From Bacillota bacterium (GTDB lineage: Bacteria > Bacillota > Bacilli > Desulfuribacillales > Desulfuribacillaceae), in the NCBI GenBank assembly GCA_023388635.1, contig JAEWFW010000016.1:1-64000 (forward strand): a stretch of DNA of 64,000 nucleotides, read 5' to 3'. This document shows, piece by piece, positions 46,550 through 56,211 of this stretch. The stretch's first letter is position 1. Every line of letters starts with the position of its first letter. Under the pieces are notes generated by a model. That model had not been told where the DNA came from. It worked only from the letters and a program-made list of their open reading frames with translations, and did no database searches. The position numbers and the translations under genes are program-made.

Positions 46550-48778
46550 TTAGTTAACTGTTACAGTTTTAGTGTCTGCATCCCATGCGATTGGAGCATT
46601 GAATGCTTGAGCAGCATAACGAACAGGAAGGTAAGTGCGACCGTCTTTTAATTCTACTTTTGTATCCATTTGAACAGCAGCACCGTTTACTGTAAGAATA
46701 TCGCTACCGATTGTGAATTGCGCAATGCGGTCACCTTTGAAGATTGTAACTTGTTTTGTATGAACATTGTACACAATGTCATCTTGTGAAATTCCTAAAG
46801 CTGTTGCCAATAAACGCATTGGTACGAATACACGACCATCTTTATTAAATGGAGCAGCATCTTCAGCTAAGAATTTCTCGCCATTTACAGAGTATTCTTT
46901 CGAATCTTGCGTAAATACAACTTTCGCAGCACCTGGCTCAGCACCCGGAGCAGGAGTAACTACTGTAGCGATTGGCAATTGAGCAACACGAGCCATTGCA
47001 CCAGTGAAAGAGTGCTTTGTATCTTTAAGTGCACTACCGCCACCTACGTTAACCAAGAAGTCTCCTTCTGGAACTGTACGGTCAAGAGTAATTTCTACAC
47101 CTGTAATTTCAATTTTTGCTGGTTTAGAACTTTCTCTGTCTATTTCTAAAACTAAATCTTTCTTATCATTTTGAGTAGCCATTCCTACTTCTAACTCATC
47201 GTCACCAGTTACTGTTGCGCTACCACTCTTAGTGTATAATCCAGCCATAACATTGTCAAAAGTGAATTTGAATTCACCTGAACCGTTAGTTGCTTTCATC
47301 AACGCACCAGCAAATTGCTCTTCAATCGTAATTTTACCAATCTTTTGAGCTCTTGTACCGATTTGAACGTCTACTTTATCAATTGTAACTTTAACTGCTG
47401 GAGTGACTTCTGCTACTTTAACTGTTCCAGATAGACCTGCATTACCTGAAACTTCAACTTCAAGATCTCCACTGAAACCGATACCAGTATCTACACGAAG
47501 ACCTTTTAATTCTACTTTACCAGCTCCAGAACTACTTTGACCGTCAACAACCAATCTTAATGTTCTGTTCTGATTATTCGAACTACTTGCGTCATGGTCT
47601 ACCAAAACATCAATGCTAGTTACTGTTCCAGTTCTTTTACCTGCAACTAACTCTAACCCTTTAGCGCCAATGATCCCAGTTTTTGGAATAAGGTGATTTT
47701 CAACATTGTCCAAATTCCACTTCGCACCTGCTGGCAGTTTTAAGTATATCGTTCTGCCTAAAGTTAAAGAACCTGGTGCAGTCTCTTCAATTGTAATTGT
47801 TCCAATTTCACCTGTTTCTGCTGTACGTCCGTCAGCTCCACGGCCTGCTACAAACGTAGTTTCATCTTTCGCACTAACTTTCACACCAAAGTCACCAAAC
47901 TTAGCAACTACTAGACGATTAGTATCGAACGAAGATTGACCGCGTAGAGTAACTGCAACATCACCTTGTCTTGCTGTTAAATCATTGACAGTAATGGCAG
48001 CTTCTACTCTAACAACATCTTTCCCTGTAAAACTAGATGCAGGTATTGTTAACTCTTTTCCATTAGTTGAAATAGATGCTGCTACTGCTGCTGCATTAGG
48101 AGCTGATACTAGACGACTCACTGTACCCTCTACCCATGTATATCCTGCCGGCAAAACTAATGTAGTTGCACCTTTTAAAGCTCCTGCTTGTTTTTCTGTG
48201 AATGTTACAACAACTTTGTTTGCTGGAATTGACAAACTTCCAGTACCAGCAATATAGTCAGGTGTTTCAGCAGTAACGCCTACGCTACCGCGACCGATTG
48301 TTCCAACTACAACATTTCCAGATGGTAATTGACCTTCAATGTTTGTAATTGTAACAGGGATGTCACCAGTAGATAGAGCTTTAATATCAGCAACAATATC
48401 TACAATATATGTTGATTCTTCAATTGTAGTACCTGGATTTTCTATTGTTAACTTAAATTCATTGTCAGATCCAGCAAAAGGTGTGACAGAAGCTGGAGTC
48501 CCAGTACTACCTACATTGATCACTTTAGTCGCAGTTGATCCATAAGCTAACTTAGCTCCATATGGCAATTTGAAAATTGCTGATGAAGTTGTAGTTAATG
48601 GGTCAATAGTAATTTTGATAGAACCTAATTTTTGATTACCACCAGTTCCATCTGCAAATGATGGTACCGATGTTGCACTATACGTTGTCGCTGCATCAGC
48701 AGAACCAACTGGTACTGCTACGATTGACAACAACATAGCAAACGCTAAAAAGCTAGCTAATAATTTTCTTGTTTTCAT
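46550..48778 (-). CDS. Probable S-layer or major surface protein with internal repeats and C-terminal CuAO_N1 domain
   Basis: 742 residues from the ATG that opens the signal peptide MKTRKLLASFLAFAMLLSIV, with AAGGAGGAG 12-14 bases upstream; cleavage is likely after ADA. Three or more repeats of about 110 residues carry the theme IGKITIEEQFAGAL ... L.LP.G..W (for example AGALKGATTLVLPAGYTW and PGSLTLGRTIYLKLPAGAKW). The last 120 residues are a CuAO_N1 domain (GRVFVPMRLLATALG, GRTYLPVRYAAQAF). The protein is Ala/Gly/Thr/Val-rich with few Cys or Trp, like S-layer proteins, but has no SLH module. An in-frame ATG at 48868 also has a very strong ribosome site. A solid terminator and the long leader point to high expression. 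Confidence 0.78.
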   Translation of the reverse strand: MKTRKLLASFLAFAMLLSIVAVPVGSADAATTYSATSVPSFADGTGGNQKLGSIKITIDPLTTTSSAIFKLPYGAKLAYGSTATKVINVGSTGTPASVTPFAGSDNEFKLTIENPGTTIEESTYIVDIVADIKALSTGDIPVTITNIEGQLPSGNVVVGTIGRGSVGVTAETPDYIAGTGSLSIPANKVVVTFTEKQAGALKGATTLVLPAGYTWVEGTVSRLVSAPNAAAVAASISTNGKELTIPASSFTGKDVVRVEAAITVNDLTARQGDVAVTLRGQSSFDTNRLVVAKFGDFGVKVSAKDETTFVAGRGADGRTAETGEIGTITIEETAPGSLTLGRTIYLKLPAGAKWNLDNVENHLIPKTGIIGAKGLELVAGKRTGTVTSIDVLVDHDASSSNNQNRTLRLVVDGQSSSGAGKVELKGLRVDTGIGFSGDLEVEVSGNAGLSGTVKVAEVTPAVKVTIDKVDVQIGTRAQKIGKITIEEQFAGALMKATNGSGEFKFTFDNVMAGLYTKSGSATVTGDDELEVGMATQNDKKDLVLEIDRESSKPAKIEITGVEITLDRTVPEGDFLVNVGGGSALKDTKHSFTGAMARVAQLPIATVVTPAPGAEPGAAKVVFTQDSKEYSVNGEKFLAEDAAPFNKDGRVFVPMRLLATALGISQDDIVYNVHTKQVTIFKGDRIAQFTIGSDILTVNGAAVQMDTKVELKDGRTYLPVRYAAQAFNAPIAWDADTKTVTVN

Positions 48779-49092
48779 ACGTTTTGTTTCTCCTCCTTGG
48801 AAAAATGAATTCTTTTTTGTTTTTAAGGGTGTTGATAAAAGTTCGCCTTTGTTTAATTGATCTCTCATTTGTCCACCCCCTTTCTTCGAGATAAGGCTAA
48901 TCTGACAAATCTAGCATTGTACATGCACACTCCATTATATAATAGATCGTTCATAAAAGTAAATGACTTTTTGATTACAAAAAATCTTTCAAACAATCTG
49001 CTATCTAATGGTACTACCATATGCACATCAATCTAGCAAGTTGTCTTACATGATACATACTATTAGACGCAGGAGTTGCAAAGAAGTTTCGC
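48779..49092 (-). promoter_or_regulatory. Promoter and long leader with a second in-frame translation start
   Basis: No separate gene is seen. TATAAT at 48934-48939 is a good -10; the -35 is weak. Within the leader AAAGGGGGTGGACAA precedes an ATG at 48866-48868 that is in frame with the surface-protein gene and would add 30 residues (MRDQLNKGELLSTPLKTKKN ...) before the true-looking signal peptide. The tandem ribosome sites recall those described for Brevibacillus cell-wall protein genes. Confidence 0.6.
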
Positions 49093-50991
49093 TCATTTTG
49101 CTGACTTCTGTAAATGTAATCTTTCTGTAACATTAAGTTGCATACACGATAATCCTGTCCCCATAAGTAACCAAAACACAGGAGCAACCGAAACTACGCT
49201 ATCATTAAATATTCCTGCAATTAGGTAACCAGTAAGTGCAAAGGAGCAAGCAAATCCCATAACAGAATAAAAACTATGTTCAAGACCACCTCGGATATAT
49301 CGGATAAACTCTTTTATAAACGCAATATAATAAATCATAAACATAGCCATGAAGGCAACCAAGGAAATAACGCCCGTTCCTAACGCGATTTGCAAATATA
49401 AATTGTGCGGTTTATCGACTACCATATAAAAGTCGTTTAGGTACTTCTGTTTAGCAATATAATCACTTTGCGGAAAATGCATCACAAACGTATCTGGACC
49501 GTACCCTACAAATTTAGTATCCATTAATAATGGTATACTTCGTGACCAGATATATCCGCGTGATGATCCGATCTTTTCTCTACCCTCGAACCCCCAATAA
49601 GGTGCTTTTTCAATTTCCTCCAAAGCCAAATAAGGTCCTATAAATTTAAACGCTCCTATATCATCCACACCTAAATCCACCACAAATTCATCAATAATTA
49701 ATCGCACAAGATTGCCTGGAGCGTATACAATATAATCACGATATGCCTCCTCTTGAAATGTAATTATATAATTCTCTTCATCATATTTAGGTGTCAGCAT
49801 ATTACTACTTCCATCTGAAAAAATATAATCACTTAACTTATACTCTAAATTATTGTCAGCCCGTATCACTTGAATCGCAAGCATCTCTGTTGTCATATCT
49901 AACGTTACTTTATTTCCATCAAACACAAGATCGTTAAAGCCGTAATTTTCTTGATCCTCATCGGCTTTTTCAGCTCCTACAAATTGAACATCATCAATCA
50001 ATCTTTCTGTTTGACTGAATACCTTTCCTCCAGAAATATAGTCCATAGATACGGTAATTACAAGCAAAATACCGACAATCACTAAAATTCTCTTCCATCG
50101 CTGAATACATGGTCTATACAATGTAATCAAAATTAATAACAGAACCATCGCCACTGCTACCATTCCCGCCCGAGAGTTCGAACCGAGTAAATTGCTATAA
50201 GCCAAACACAACACAATCGCTATGACAATGGCATTATTTTTTTTCGAAGCAAAAATGTATAACACAAACGCCATAGGAACAATCATTGCCATATAACTAC
50301 CCATATAGTTCGTATTATTGAATGTTCCATATATACTGTACTTACCAATCGTCCCTTTAAAACTTTCCCTCGCCCAATCTAAAGTGTCAGAAATAATCAG
50401 TAGCTTACCTACTTCACTTCGAAATAGATCATAGCCAAAATACTGAAAGATCCCTACGATACTGATTACCATCGCTGATCCAAACAAAGAATATACGAGT
50501 AACTTCAGCTGTTTTTCATTCTGGATCGAATGATATGCTATGACAACTATGAGCAAGTAGATTAGCCAGACAATGGCACCTTCATTGCGGTTAGGAAAGC
50601 CGTTAAATGCTATTTCTCGATATAAAGGATCAGCCAAAAAGCTGGACAACATTATACATAGCGCATAAATACTCATGGGAATATAGATTGGATTCCTGTG
50701 TGCTATAATTTCTTTTCTATACCATCGTAATAGAAATATTAAAAATGCGATCCCCGTCAATACCATCAACCATCGTGCTTTAAAATAAGAGAAAAAATCC
50801 CAAATTTCTGATTTCGACCAAACCTTGGCAGCAACGGCAGAAAGTTCAATAATCTCCAAGCGGACAATTAAGGGAACAATTGCGCCGATAAGTATCAATG
50901 GGAGAATATTGAAAATTTCCTTATCTAATAAAGTGTACCTTCTCGTCTTTTTACTATTTCTCTTATGCTTATATTGCTTCTTCCCAACCAT
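49093..50991 (-). CDS. O-antigen-ligase-like membrane protein (tandem paralogue 1)
   Basis: 632 residues with about 12 membrane helices. Wzy_C landmarks are NLLGSNSRAGMVAVAMVLLL, the loop motif SRSIPLLMDTKFVGYGPDTF and the conserved VVDKPHNLYLQIALGTGVIS with the His. An extracellular beta insertion of about 130 residues (330-460) is unusual for the family. It is clearly homologous across its length to the next gene (GIFNDSVVSVAPVFWLLMG in one, GIFNDSAVSVAPAFWLLLG in the other). It lies 20 bases downstream of that gene in an operon. Polymerase or ligase for a surface glycan; the acceptor is unknown. Confidence 0.87.
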   Translation of the reverse strand: MVGKKQYKHKRNSKKTRRYTLLDKEIFNILPLILIGAIVPLIVRLEIIELSAVAAKVWSKSEIWDFFSYFKARWLMVLTGIAFLIFLLRWYRKEIIAHRNPIYIPMSIYALCIMLSSFLADPLYREIAFNGFPNRNEGAIVWLIYLLIVVIAYHSIQNEKQLKLLVYSLFGSAMVISIVGIFQYFGYDLFRSEVGKLLIISDTLDWARESFKGTIGKYSIYGTFNNTNYMGSYMAMIVPMAFVLYIFASKKNNAIVIAIVLCLAYSNLLGSNSRAGMVAVAMVLLLILITLYRPCIQRWKRILVIVGILLVITVSMDYISGGKVFSQTERLIDDVQFVGAEKADEDQENYGFNDLVFDGNKVTLDMTTEMLAIQVIRADNNLEYKLSDYIFSDGSSNMLTPKYDEENYIITFQEEAYRDYIVYAPGNLVRLIIDEFVVDLGVDDIGAFKFIGPYLALEEIEKAPYWGFEGREKIGSSRGYIWSRSIPLLMDTKFVGYGPDTFVMHFPQSDYIAKQKYLNDFYMVVDKPHNLYLQIALGTGVISLVAFMAMFMIYYIAFIKEFIRYIRGGLEHSFYSVMGFACSFALTGYLIAGIFNDSVVSVAPVFWLLMGTGLSCMQLNVTERLHLQKSAK

Positions 50992-51011
50992 TTCTATCCC
51001 ACCTTTGACAA

Positions 51012-52901
51012 CTAACTAGACGATTCTGATATGTGAAGTGTATTCTTAATTCGCTCATTACACGCTAATCCCGCACCTAATAGCAACCAAAATGCAGGAG
51101 CCACAGACACTGCGCTGTCATTAAAAATTCCAGCTACACTGTAAGCGACAACGGCTGACAATATGCCGATTCCGAAAATATAGAACATATCCTGTCGTAC
51201 TGAAATCGCTCTTACATACAATCGTAAGCTTGAAATAACATACACGGTTAATGCGCCCACAAAGGCAAGTAGCGAAATCCCCCCTGTATTTACACCAATC
51301 TGCAAATACATATTGTGCGGCTTATCAACTATAGAATAAAAGCTCTTCAAATATTTATATTTAGCGACAAAATCATGCTGCGGGAAATACATCGCAAACG
51401 TATCCGGACCATGCCCAATAAATAGCGTATCCTTTAGCATCGGAAAAGTTCGCGACCATATATATCCTCGGCCACTCCCTATACGTTCCTTACCTTCAAA
51501 GCCAATAGATGGCGCGACGACTGGTGATACGAGGTAACCGTCTTTGCTGACAAAATAGAATTTGCCATCACTACCAACCGCTAGGTCAATGTGTAATCTA
51601 CCATATCGGATCTCGAAGTGATTGTCTCGTATTATGATACTATACGATTGATACAGTTCATCTGTAAAATGAACAACATTTGTTTCTTCATTATATGTTG
51701 TTTCAAGTGGTGAGGATTGTGTGTCATAAAAAGCAACATCTTCACTTCCATACTGAAGATTTTCATGCACTGCCGTCAACTTAAGGGTGAGCGTTTGATC
51801 TTGCATATCGAGGAATACGTTCTGACCATCAAGATGAATATTTTGGAGCTTTACTACTTTGGGGCGATCTGTTTGACTATCTGCCATAGCAACATTCACT
51901 AAAGAAGGCATGGAAATCAGTTGCTTATACTTATCCAGCAATCTCCCATCTGAAGTATGATTGAGAGAAAATGCTATCAATACTAAGCAAATTGTTAATA
52001 CAGAAGTCGATTTCCACTTCGTTCTAATGACTCGATAAGCCAATAAACCAAACATGAATAACCCAACAAGCCCTCCCAACAAACCTGCTCTTGAGTTTGA
52101 ACCGATCCAATTGCTGAACAACAAGCATACAATAATCCCTAGACCAATCTTGGTCGTCCATTTCCGTGCTGTGAAAAATGATGCTAAGGCAATTATTAGC
52201 ATTATCGCCATATATCCGCCAACATAATTTGTATTGTATAACGTGCTATAGATTGTATATTTTCCAAATGCCATCTGAAATGTATCTCGTAATTGATCGT
52301 AGGTACCAGGAATACTCACGATTTTCCCAAACTCTGTATTAAATACATCCATGCCAAAAAATTGAAATATACCAATTGTGCTAATGATTGTTGCGGAAAA
52401 TAACAAAGACCCAGCGATAAGGTATAGATGCTTTGGCTTAGTAATCAAATGGTGAGCAATCCAAGTCAGCAATACATACGCTAAGAGCACATACATTCCT
52501 TCATAGCGATCGGGAAACCCTTGCAAAGCGACATCACGATAAATTGAATCCGCCATGACTGTGGACATTGTAATCATCAAAGCATAGATTCCTAACGGAA
52601 TGTAAATTGGATTTCTAAGAAAACGGAAAGATGATTGTGCTCTAGCAAATAGAGCGGCCAGGAATCCGACACTTGCCAAAATGATAACCCACTGTGCTTT
52701 CTGGTAAGAGAAAAAGTCCCAATTTTCATTGCTATTCCAAAATTCCGAAATATGTGGCGGCAATGGAATCACTACTAAAGAAACAATCGTTGGCACAAAA
52801 GCTCCAAGCAAAGCAAGCGGAATTAAATAATACCAATCAACCCCTTGATACAGCAATTCTTGACTTTTTATTTTGAATTTTGCTCTTTTCTTGATTGCCA
52901 T
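51012..52901 (-). CDS. O-antigen-ligase-like membrane protein (tandem paralogue 2)
   Basis: 629 residues, same plan as its downstream neighbour: membrane helices, NWIGSNSRAGLLGGLVGLFM, an extracellular insertion at about 330-460, SRTFPMLKDTLFIGHGPDTF and SIVDKPHNMYLQIGVNTGGI. The identity is high at the termini and low in the insertion, which suggests an old tandem duplication with divergence of the extracellular part. It is first in a two-gene operon with an extended -10 promoter at 53006-53011. Confidence 0.87.
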   Translation of the reverse strand: MAIKKRAKFKIKSQELLYQGVDWYYLIPLALLGAFVPTIVSLVVIPLPPHISEFWNSNENWDFFSYQKAQWVIILASVGFLAALFARAQSSFRFLRNPIYIPLGIYALMITMSTVMADSIYRDVALQGFPDRYEGMYVLLAYVLLTWIAHHLITKPKHLYLIAGSLLFSATIISTIGIFQFFGMDVFNTEFGKIVSIPGTYDQLRDTFQMAFGKYTIYSTLYNTNYVGGYMAIMLIIALASFFTARKWTTKIGLGIIVCLLFSNWIGSNSRAGLLGGLVGLFMFGLLAYRVIRTKWKSTSVLTICLVLIAFSLNHTSDGRLLDKYKQLISMPSLVNVAMADSQTDRPKVVKLQNIHLDGQNVFLDMQDQTLTLKLTAVHENLQYGSEDVAFYDTQSSPLETTYNEETNVVHFTDELYQSYSIIIRDNHFEIRYGRLHIDLAVGSDGKFYFVSKDGYLVSPVVAPSIGFEGKERIGSGRGYIWSRTFPMLKDTLFIGHGPDTFAMYFPQHDFVAKYKYLKSFYSIVDKPHNMYLQIGVNTGGISLLAFVGALTVYVISSLRLYVRAISVRQDMFYIFGIGILSAVVAYSVAGIFNDSAVSVAPAFWLLLGAGLACNERIKNTLHISESSS

Positions 52902-53005
52902 TTATCTATCTCCTTTACTAACATTTTCTCCTGTAAAAAGCCCCATACGCATACCAATAGCCAGATATAATGAAAAATCAATTATTGAAGTAATTTATGC
53001 ACACC

Positions 53006-53011
53006 ATTATA
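53006..53011 (-). promoter_or_regulatory. Extended -10 promoter of the tandem ligase operon
   Basis: TGGTATAAT on the minus strand; no clear -35, as allowed for TGn-extended promoters. About 100 bases of leader follow. Confidence 0.45.
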
Positions 53012-53035
53012 CCATAGAATATCTAGTTCATTTAC

Positions 53036-54613
53036 CTACTTTTTAACATTTGGTTCCTTTCTTTTGAGTAACATCCACAAACTGTCTACACGTGTTACCC
53101 AAGCGATTAATAGATATACACTTCCTCCTATAATTAAAATCATAAGTATATCAATCAGTTGCTGAAAGAAACTGATTGCTCCACTCTCTAATGTAGCATA
53201 ATCCGTATTGACAAAGTAGTCTTTTACCAACCATAGTGTTAATGACATCGCAACTGTTGCAATAGCAATCTTACCAATCTGAGTGATAGAGTGGCGATCT
53301 ACGACAATTCCCAATTTCCGTCGAATAACATATAACATAATCACAAAATTTATTATTCCACCCAGTGCCATACCCAATCCCAGCCCCCCCTGATCAAAGA
53401 AACGCACGAGTATGATGCTAAAAATGATGTTTAATGTAATTGTCGTCGTATTGATAATAACTGGTGTGCGTGTGTCTTGCAGGGAATAAAAGACTCTTGT
53501 CAGTAAATCTCTGACCGCATAAGGGAAAAATCCGATGGCGAGAAACATCAACGCCCAGTTTGTTTCTAACGTACTCGTCGCTGTGAATTCTCCGCGTTCG
53601 AACAACAAGCGCACAATCGGTTCACCTAAGATGATCAATATGGCTGTCACAGGAAGCATGATAAACGCCAACGTTTTAATTCCGCCCCACATCGTGGTAA
53701 TCAGCTTGTCGATGTTGTTCTGTGACGCATATTGTGATAACACTGGAAACAGCGGTAAGGTGATGGCTCCGACAAAGATACCAATCGGCAGTTGATAAAT
53801 CTTCGTCGCGTAGATATATGCGGCGAATTTGCCGTCTGCCAATCCCGAACCGAGCATCCGGTCGACGACGACATTCAATTGGTTAATCGACATACCGATG
53901 ACGATCGGCACCATCAGTACGAAAAAGCGTTTGACGGCGGGATTTCGTAAATCCAAAGCAAAGCCAAATTGAATTTCGCGCTTTCGTAATGCTGGATACA
54001 TGATAATTCCTTGAAAGAAAAAGCCGATTACTGTACCAACGGTCAAGCCTTGAATGCCGTATGCAGGAACGAGTATAAAGATCGATAAAATGACGACCAG
54101 ACTGGCGACGAGCGGACCTAGGCTAGGCATCAAAAAATGCTGCTGCGCATTCAGATAGCTCCAAAAAATACTGATCAATCCGACCAACGTGATCGCCGGA
54201 ACCATCAGTTGCACCAACTCGACCGTCAATTCACGAACTTCACCGCTGAATCCAGGTGCTAATACACTGACGATTTGTGAAGCAAAGATCCCTCCTAGTA
54301 TTGAAAGCAAAAATGATCCGAGCAGCATTAGTGTCGTAATCGTATTGAATAACTTCTGTAATCCCTTGGAATCCCCTTTTTCCTTATATTCCGCAAACAA
54401 AGGGGTGCAGACGGAATTTAACGCGCCGGGCAGTACTGCAATTAATATTGTAGGAATCGTAATCGCAATGAAATACGCTTCCGCTTGATCGCCTGTACCG
54501 TATTGGTGGGAGATAAATATTTCCCTCACAAAACCGAAAAGCCGCCCGACAAATGTGGCGACTACGATAATCATACCCGATTTTATCAATGTTTGTTTTC
54601 TGTCATCTGTCAT
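53036..54613 (-). CDS. murJ: Lipid II flippase MurJ
   Basis: 525 residues with 14 membrane helices. MurJ/MviN hallmarks: SGMIIVVATFVGRLFGFVRE at the N-terminus, then GTGDQAEAYFIAITIPTILI, PALRKREIQFGFALDLRNPA, and INQLNVVVDRMLGSGLADGK with the Asp/Arg of the central cavity. It flips lipid-linked peptidoglycan precursors, or in Bacilli can be one of several redundant flippases. It is surrounded by surface-glycan genes and may serve one of them instead; the motifs favour MurJ over Wzx. Confidence 0.92.
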   Translation of the reverse strand: MTDDRKQTLIKSGMIIVVATFVGRLFGFVREIFISHQYGTGDQAEAYFIAITIPTILIAVLPGALNSVCTPLFAEYKEKGDSKGLQKLFNTITTLMLLGSFLLSILGGIFASQIVSVLAPGFSGEVRELTVELVQLMVPAITLVGLISIFWSYLNAQQHFLMPSLGPLVASLVVILSIFILVPAYGIQGLTVGTVIGFFFQGIIMYPALRKREIQFGFALDLRNPAVKRFFVLMVPIVIGMSINQLNVVVDRMLGSGLADGKFAAYIYATKIYQLPIGIFVGAITLPLFPVLSQYASQNNIDKLITTMWGGIKTLAFIMLPVTAILIILGEPIVRLLFERGEFTATSTLETNWALMFLAIGFFPYAVRDLLTRVFYSLQDTRTPVIINTTTITLNIIFSIILVRFFDQGGLGLGMALGGIINFVIMLYVIRRKLGIVVDRHSITQIGKIAIATVAMSLTLWLVKDYFVNTDYATLESGAISFFQQLIDILMILIIGGSVYLLIAWVTRVDSLWMLLKRKEPNVKK

Positions 54614-54674
54614 CTCAATAGTGTCCTCTACAATTAATAGTATCTACATTATATGGCTTACATTCTTCATTAAC

Positions 54675-54708
54675 ATAGTTATATATTTATAGTTATATAT
54701 TCTTCATA
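54675..54708. repeat. Short tandem repeat upstream of murJ
   Basis: ATAGTTATATATT occurs at 54675-54687 and again at 54689-54701 (period 14), flanked by ATTCTTCAT at 54662-54670 and 54700-54708. It lies in the AT-rich promoter gap between the GT4 gene and murJ; a TATAAT on the minus strand lies near 54650. Confidence 0.5.
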
Positions 54709-54714
54709 CAAAAA

Positions 54715-56079
54715 TCAGTCGTCACCTTGGTCGTATTGCTGCCGATTGTACATCTGTACCATTTGCTCAATCATACGCTGGCTGTTAAAGCGCTCTTGTA
54801 CATCGGCTTGTCCGCGTAATCCCATGGCGATGGCGTTGGCTGAATCATCGAGTAAGGCTATAACGGCTGTAGCAATGGCAGCGGGGTCAGTAGGAGGCAC
54901 AAATACACCTGTTGGTTGCTGAGTTTGTGCCGTGTGCATCTGCAACTCAGCTGGCGTCTGCTCACAGCTGCCTTCACCATTAGTATCTGCACGGATGACA
55001 TCGACCATACCCCCAACTTGGGTGGCAATTGCCGGCACTCCTTGGGACATTGCCTCAATCAGCGAAAGCCCTAATCCTTCTGAAAGTGAAGGCATGAGAA
55101 AGATGTCGAATTGCTTGACGATTTCCGCAATCGGCTGTTGAAAGCCGAGAAAGCAGACATGGGACTGTAACTTTAATTGTTCCGTCAATGACTGTAATTC
55201 ACCTTGCAGAGGTCCCCCGCCGACAAGCACGAGCTGTGTGTCAGGATGTGCCGCAAGAATTTTCGGCATTGCCTGAATAGCATATTGATGCCCTTTAACA
55301 GCTTGCAGGCGTCCAACAATTCCGATAATTGCCTGTCCTGGAAAGCGCTCACGCAAATTGATTGTTTTCGATGCTACGCGGTTATGTTCAGAGTCAAGAG
55401 GTGTACCGTTCTGATCAATTGCGTTGAATTCATCCGCTTCTGGCTCCGCCACGTCAGACGTTGATTCGCTGAATTGCTCAAAATCGATGCCGCTATATAT
55501 GACATGGATTTTCTCACTCGGTATGGAACGACGCACCATGTCATCTTTGATGCTATTGGAAATCGCCACATAGGTATCTGTCAAATGCTGCGTCAAATGC
55601 TCCAGCATTGATGCCAGGCTGTAGGCAAGCGGATGCGGATAATCCTGCCGCAATTCGCTGTGGATCGTCGTATATACAGGCAACGGAGGTTGTCCGTGCT
55701 TTTTTCTGATGCGATTTTGTTTGCGAGCTGCCAGTCTACCGAAAAAGTTGGCACGAACACCGTGGGTATGTATGATATCAAACGATTGCTCACGTATCAG
55801 GTCGGCTATTCTGTTTGCCAACGATACGTCAAATCGGCTGGTCGGCAGAATCACATGAATGGGAATTCCGTGGGTACGCAATGTTTGCGCAAATCGGCGG
55901 TCATAAAAACAGGCGAGATGCATTTCATATTCTGTTCGCTTCATCTGGATTGCTACATTAATCAGATACTGCTCCGCACCGCCGAATTCGCCGCCGCCGA
56001 TAATATGCAAGATTTTCTTTCGCTGTCCATTTTGCATGACTTCCACCGTTTCCACCGCCCGCCCCGAATCATTTTGCAT
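54715..56079 (-). CDS. Glycosyltransferase family 4
   Basis: 454 residues, GT-B. Acceptor half: HIIGGGEFGGAEQYLINVAI, IHTHGVRANFFGRLAARKQN, VYTTIHSELRQDYPHPLAYS. Donor half: IIGIVGRLQAVKGHQYAIQA, DIFLMPSLSEGLGLSLIEAM (EX7E) and QVGGMVDVI. A 45-residue acidic insertion around residues 205-245 (STSDVAEPEADEF) separates the halves. A further linker at about 370-390 is rich in Gln and Thr. Codon use is GC-richer than the polysaccharide operon. It is divergent from the ligase gene at 56212 and likely works with it. Confidence 0.92.
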   Translation of the reverse strand: MQNDSGRAVETVEVMQNGQRKKILHIIGGGEFGGAEQYLINVAIQMKRTEYEMHLACFYDRRFAQTLRTHGIPIHVILPTSRFDVSLANRIADLIREQSFDIIHTHGVRANFFGRLAARKQNRIRKKHGQPPLPVYTTIHSELRQDYPHPLAYSLASMLEHLTQHLTDTYVAISNSIKDDMVRRSIPSEKIHVIYSGIDFEQFSESTSDVAEPEADEFNAIDQNGTPLDSEHNRVASKTINLRERFPGQAIIGIVGRLQAVKGHQYAIQAMPKILAAHPDTQLVLVGGGPLQGELQSLTEQLKLQSHVCFLGFQQPIAEIVKQFDIFLMPSLSEGLGLSLIEAMSQGVPAIATQVGGMVDVIRADTNGEGSCEQTPAELQMHTAQTQQPTGVFVPPTDPAAIATAVIALLDDSANAIAMGLRGQADVQERFNSQRMIEQMVQMYNRQQYDQGDD

Positions 56080-56160
56080 TGTTCCGCTCTATGTACTATC
56101 CTTAATTATTGTACCGAATATATGGGTAATAGGCAAATAGTTCTTATAAGTTTTTTGTGT

Positions 56161-56166
56161 TATAAT
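56161..56166 (+). promoter_or_regulatory. -10 box of the ligase/1015-residue-protein operon
   Basis: TATAAT 46 bases before the start codon in the 132-base divergent gap. The -35 is weak. Confidence 0.4.
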
Positions 56167-56211
56167 AATTTCGTCAGTTTGGCAGAATCTACAGAATTGT
56201 GAGGATTTTTT

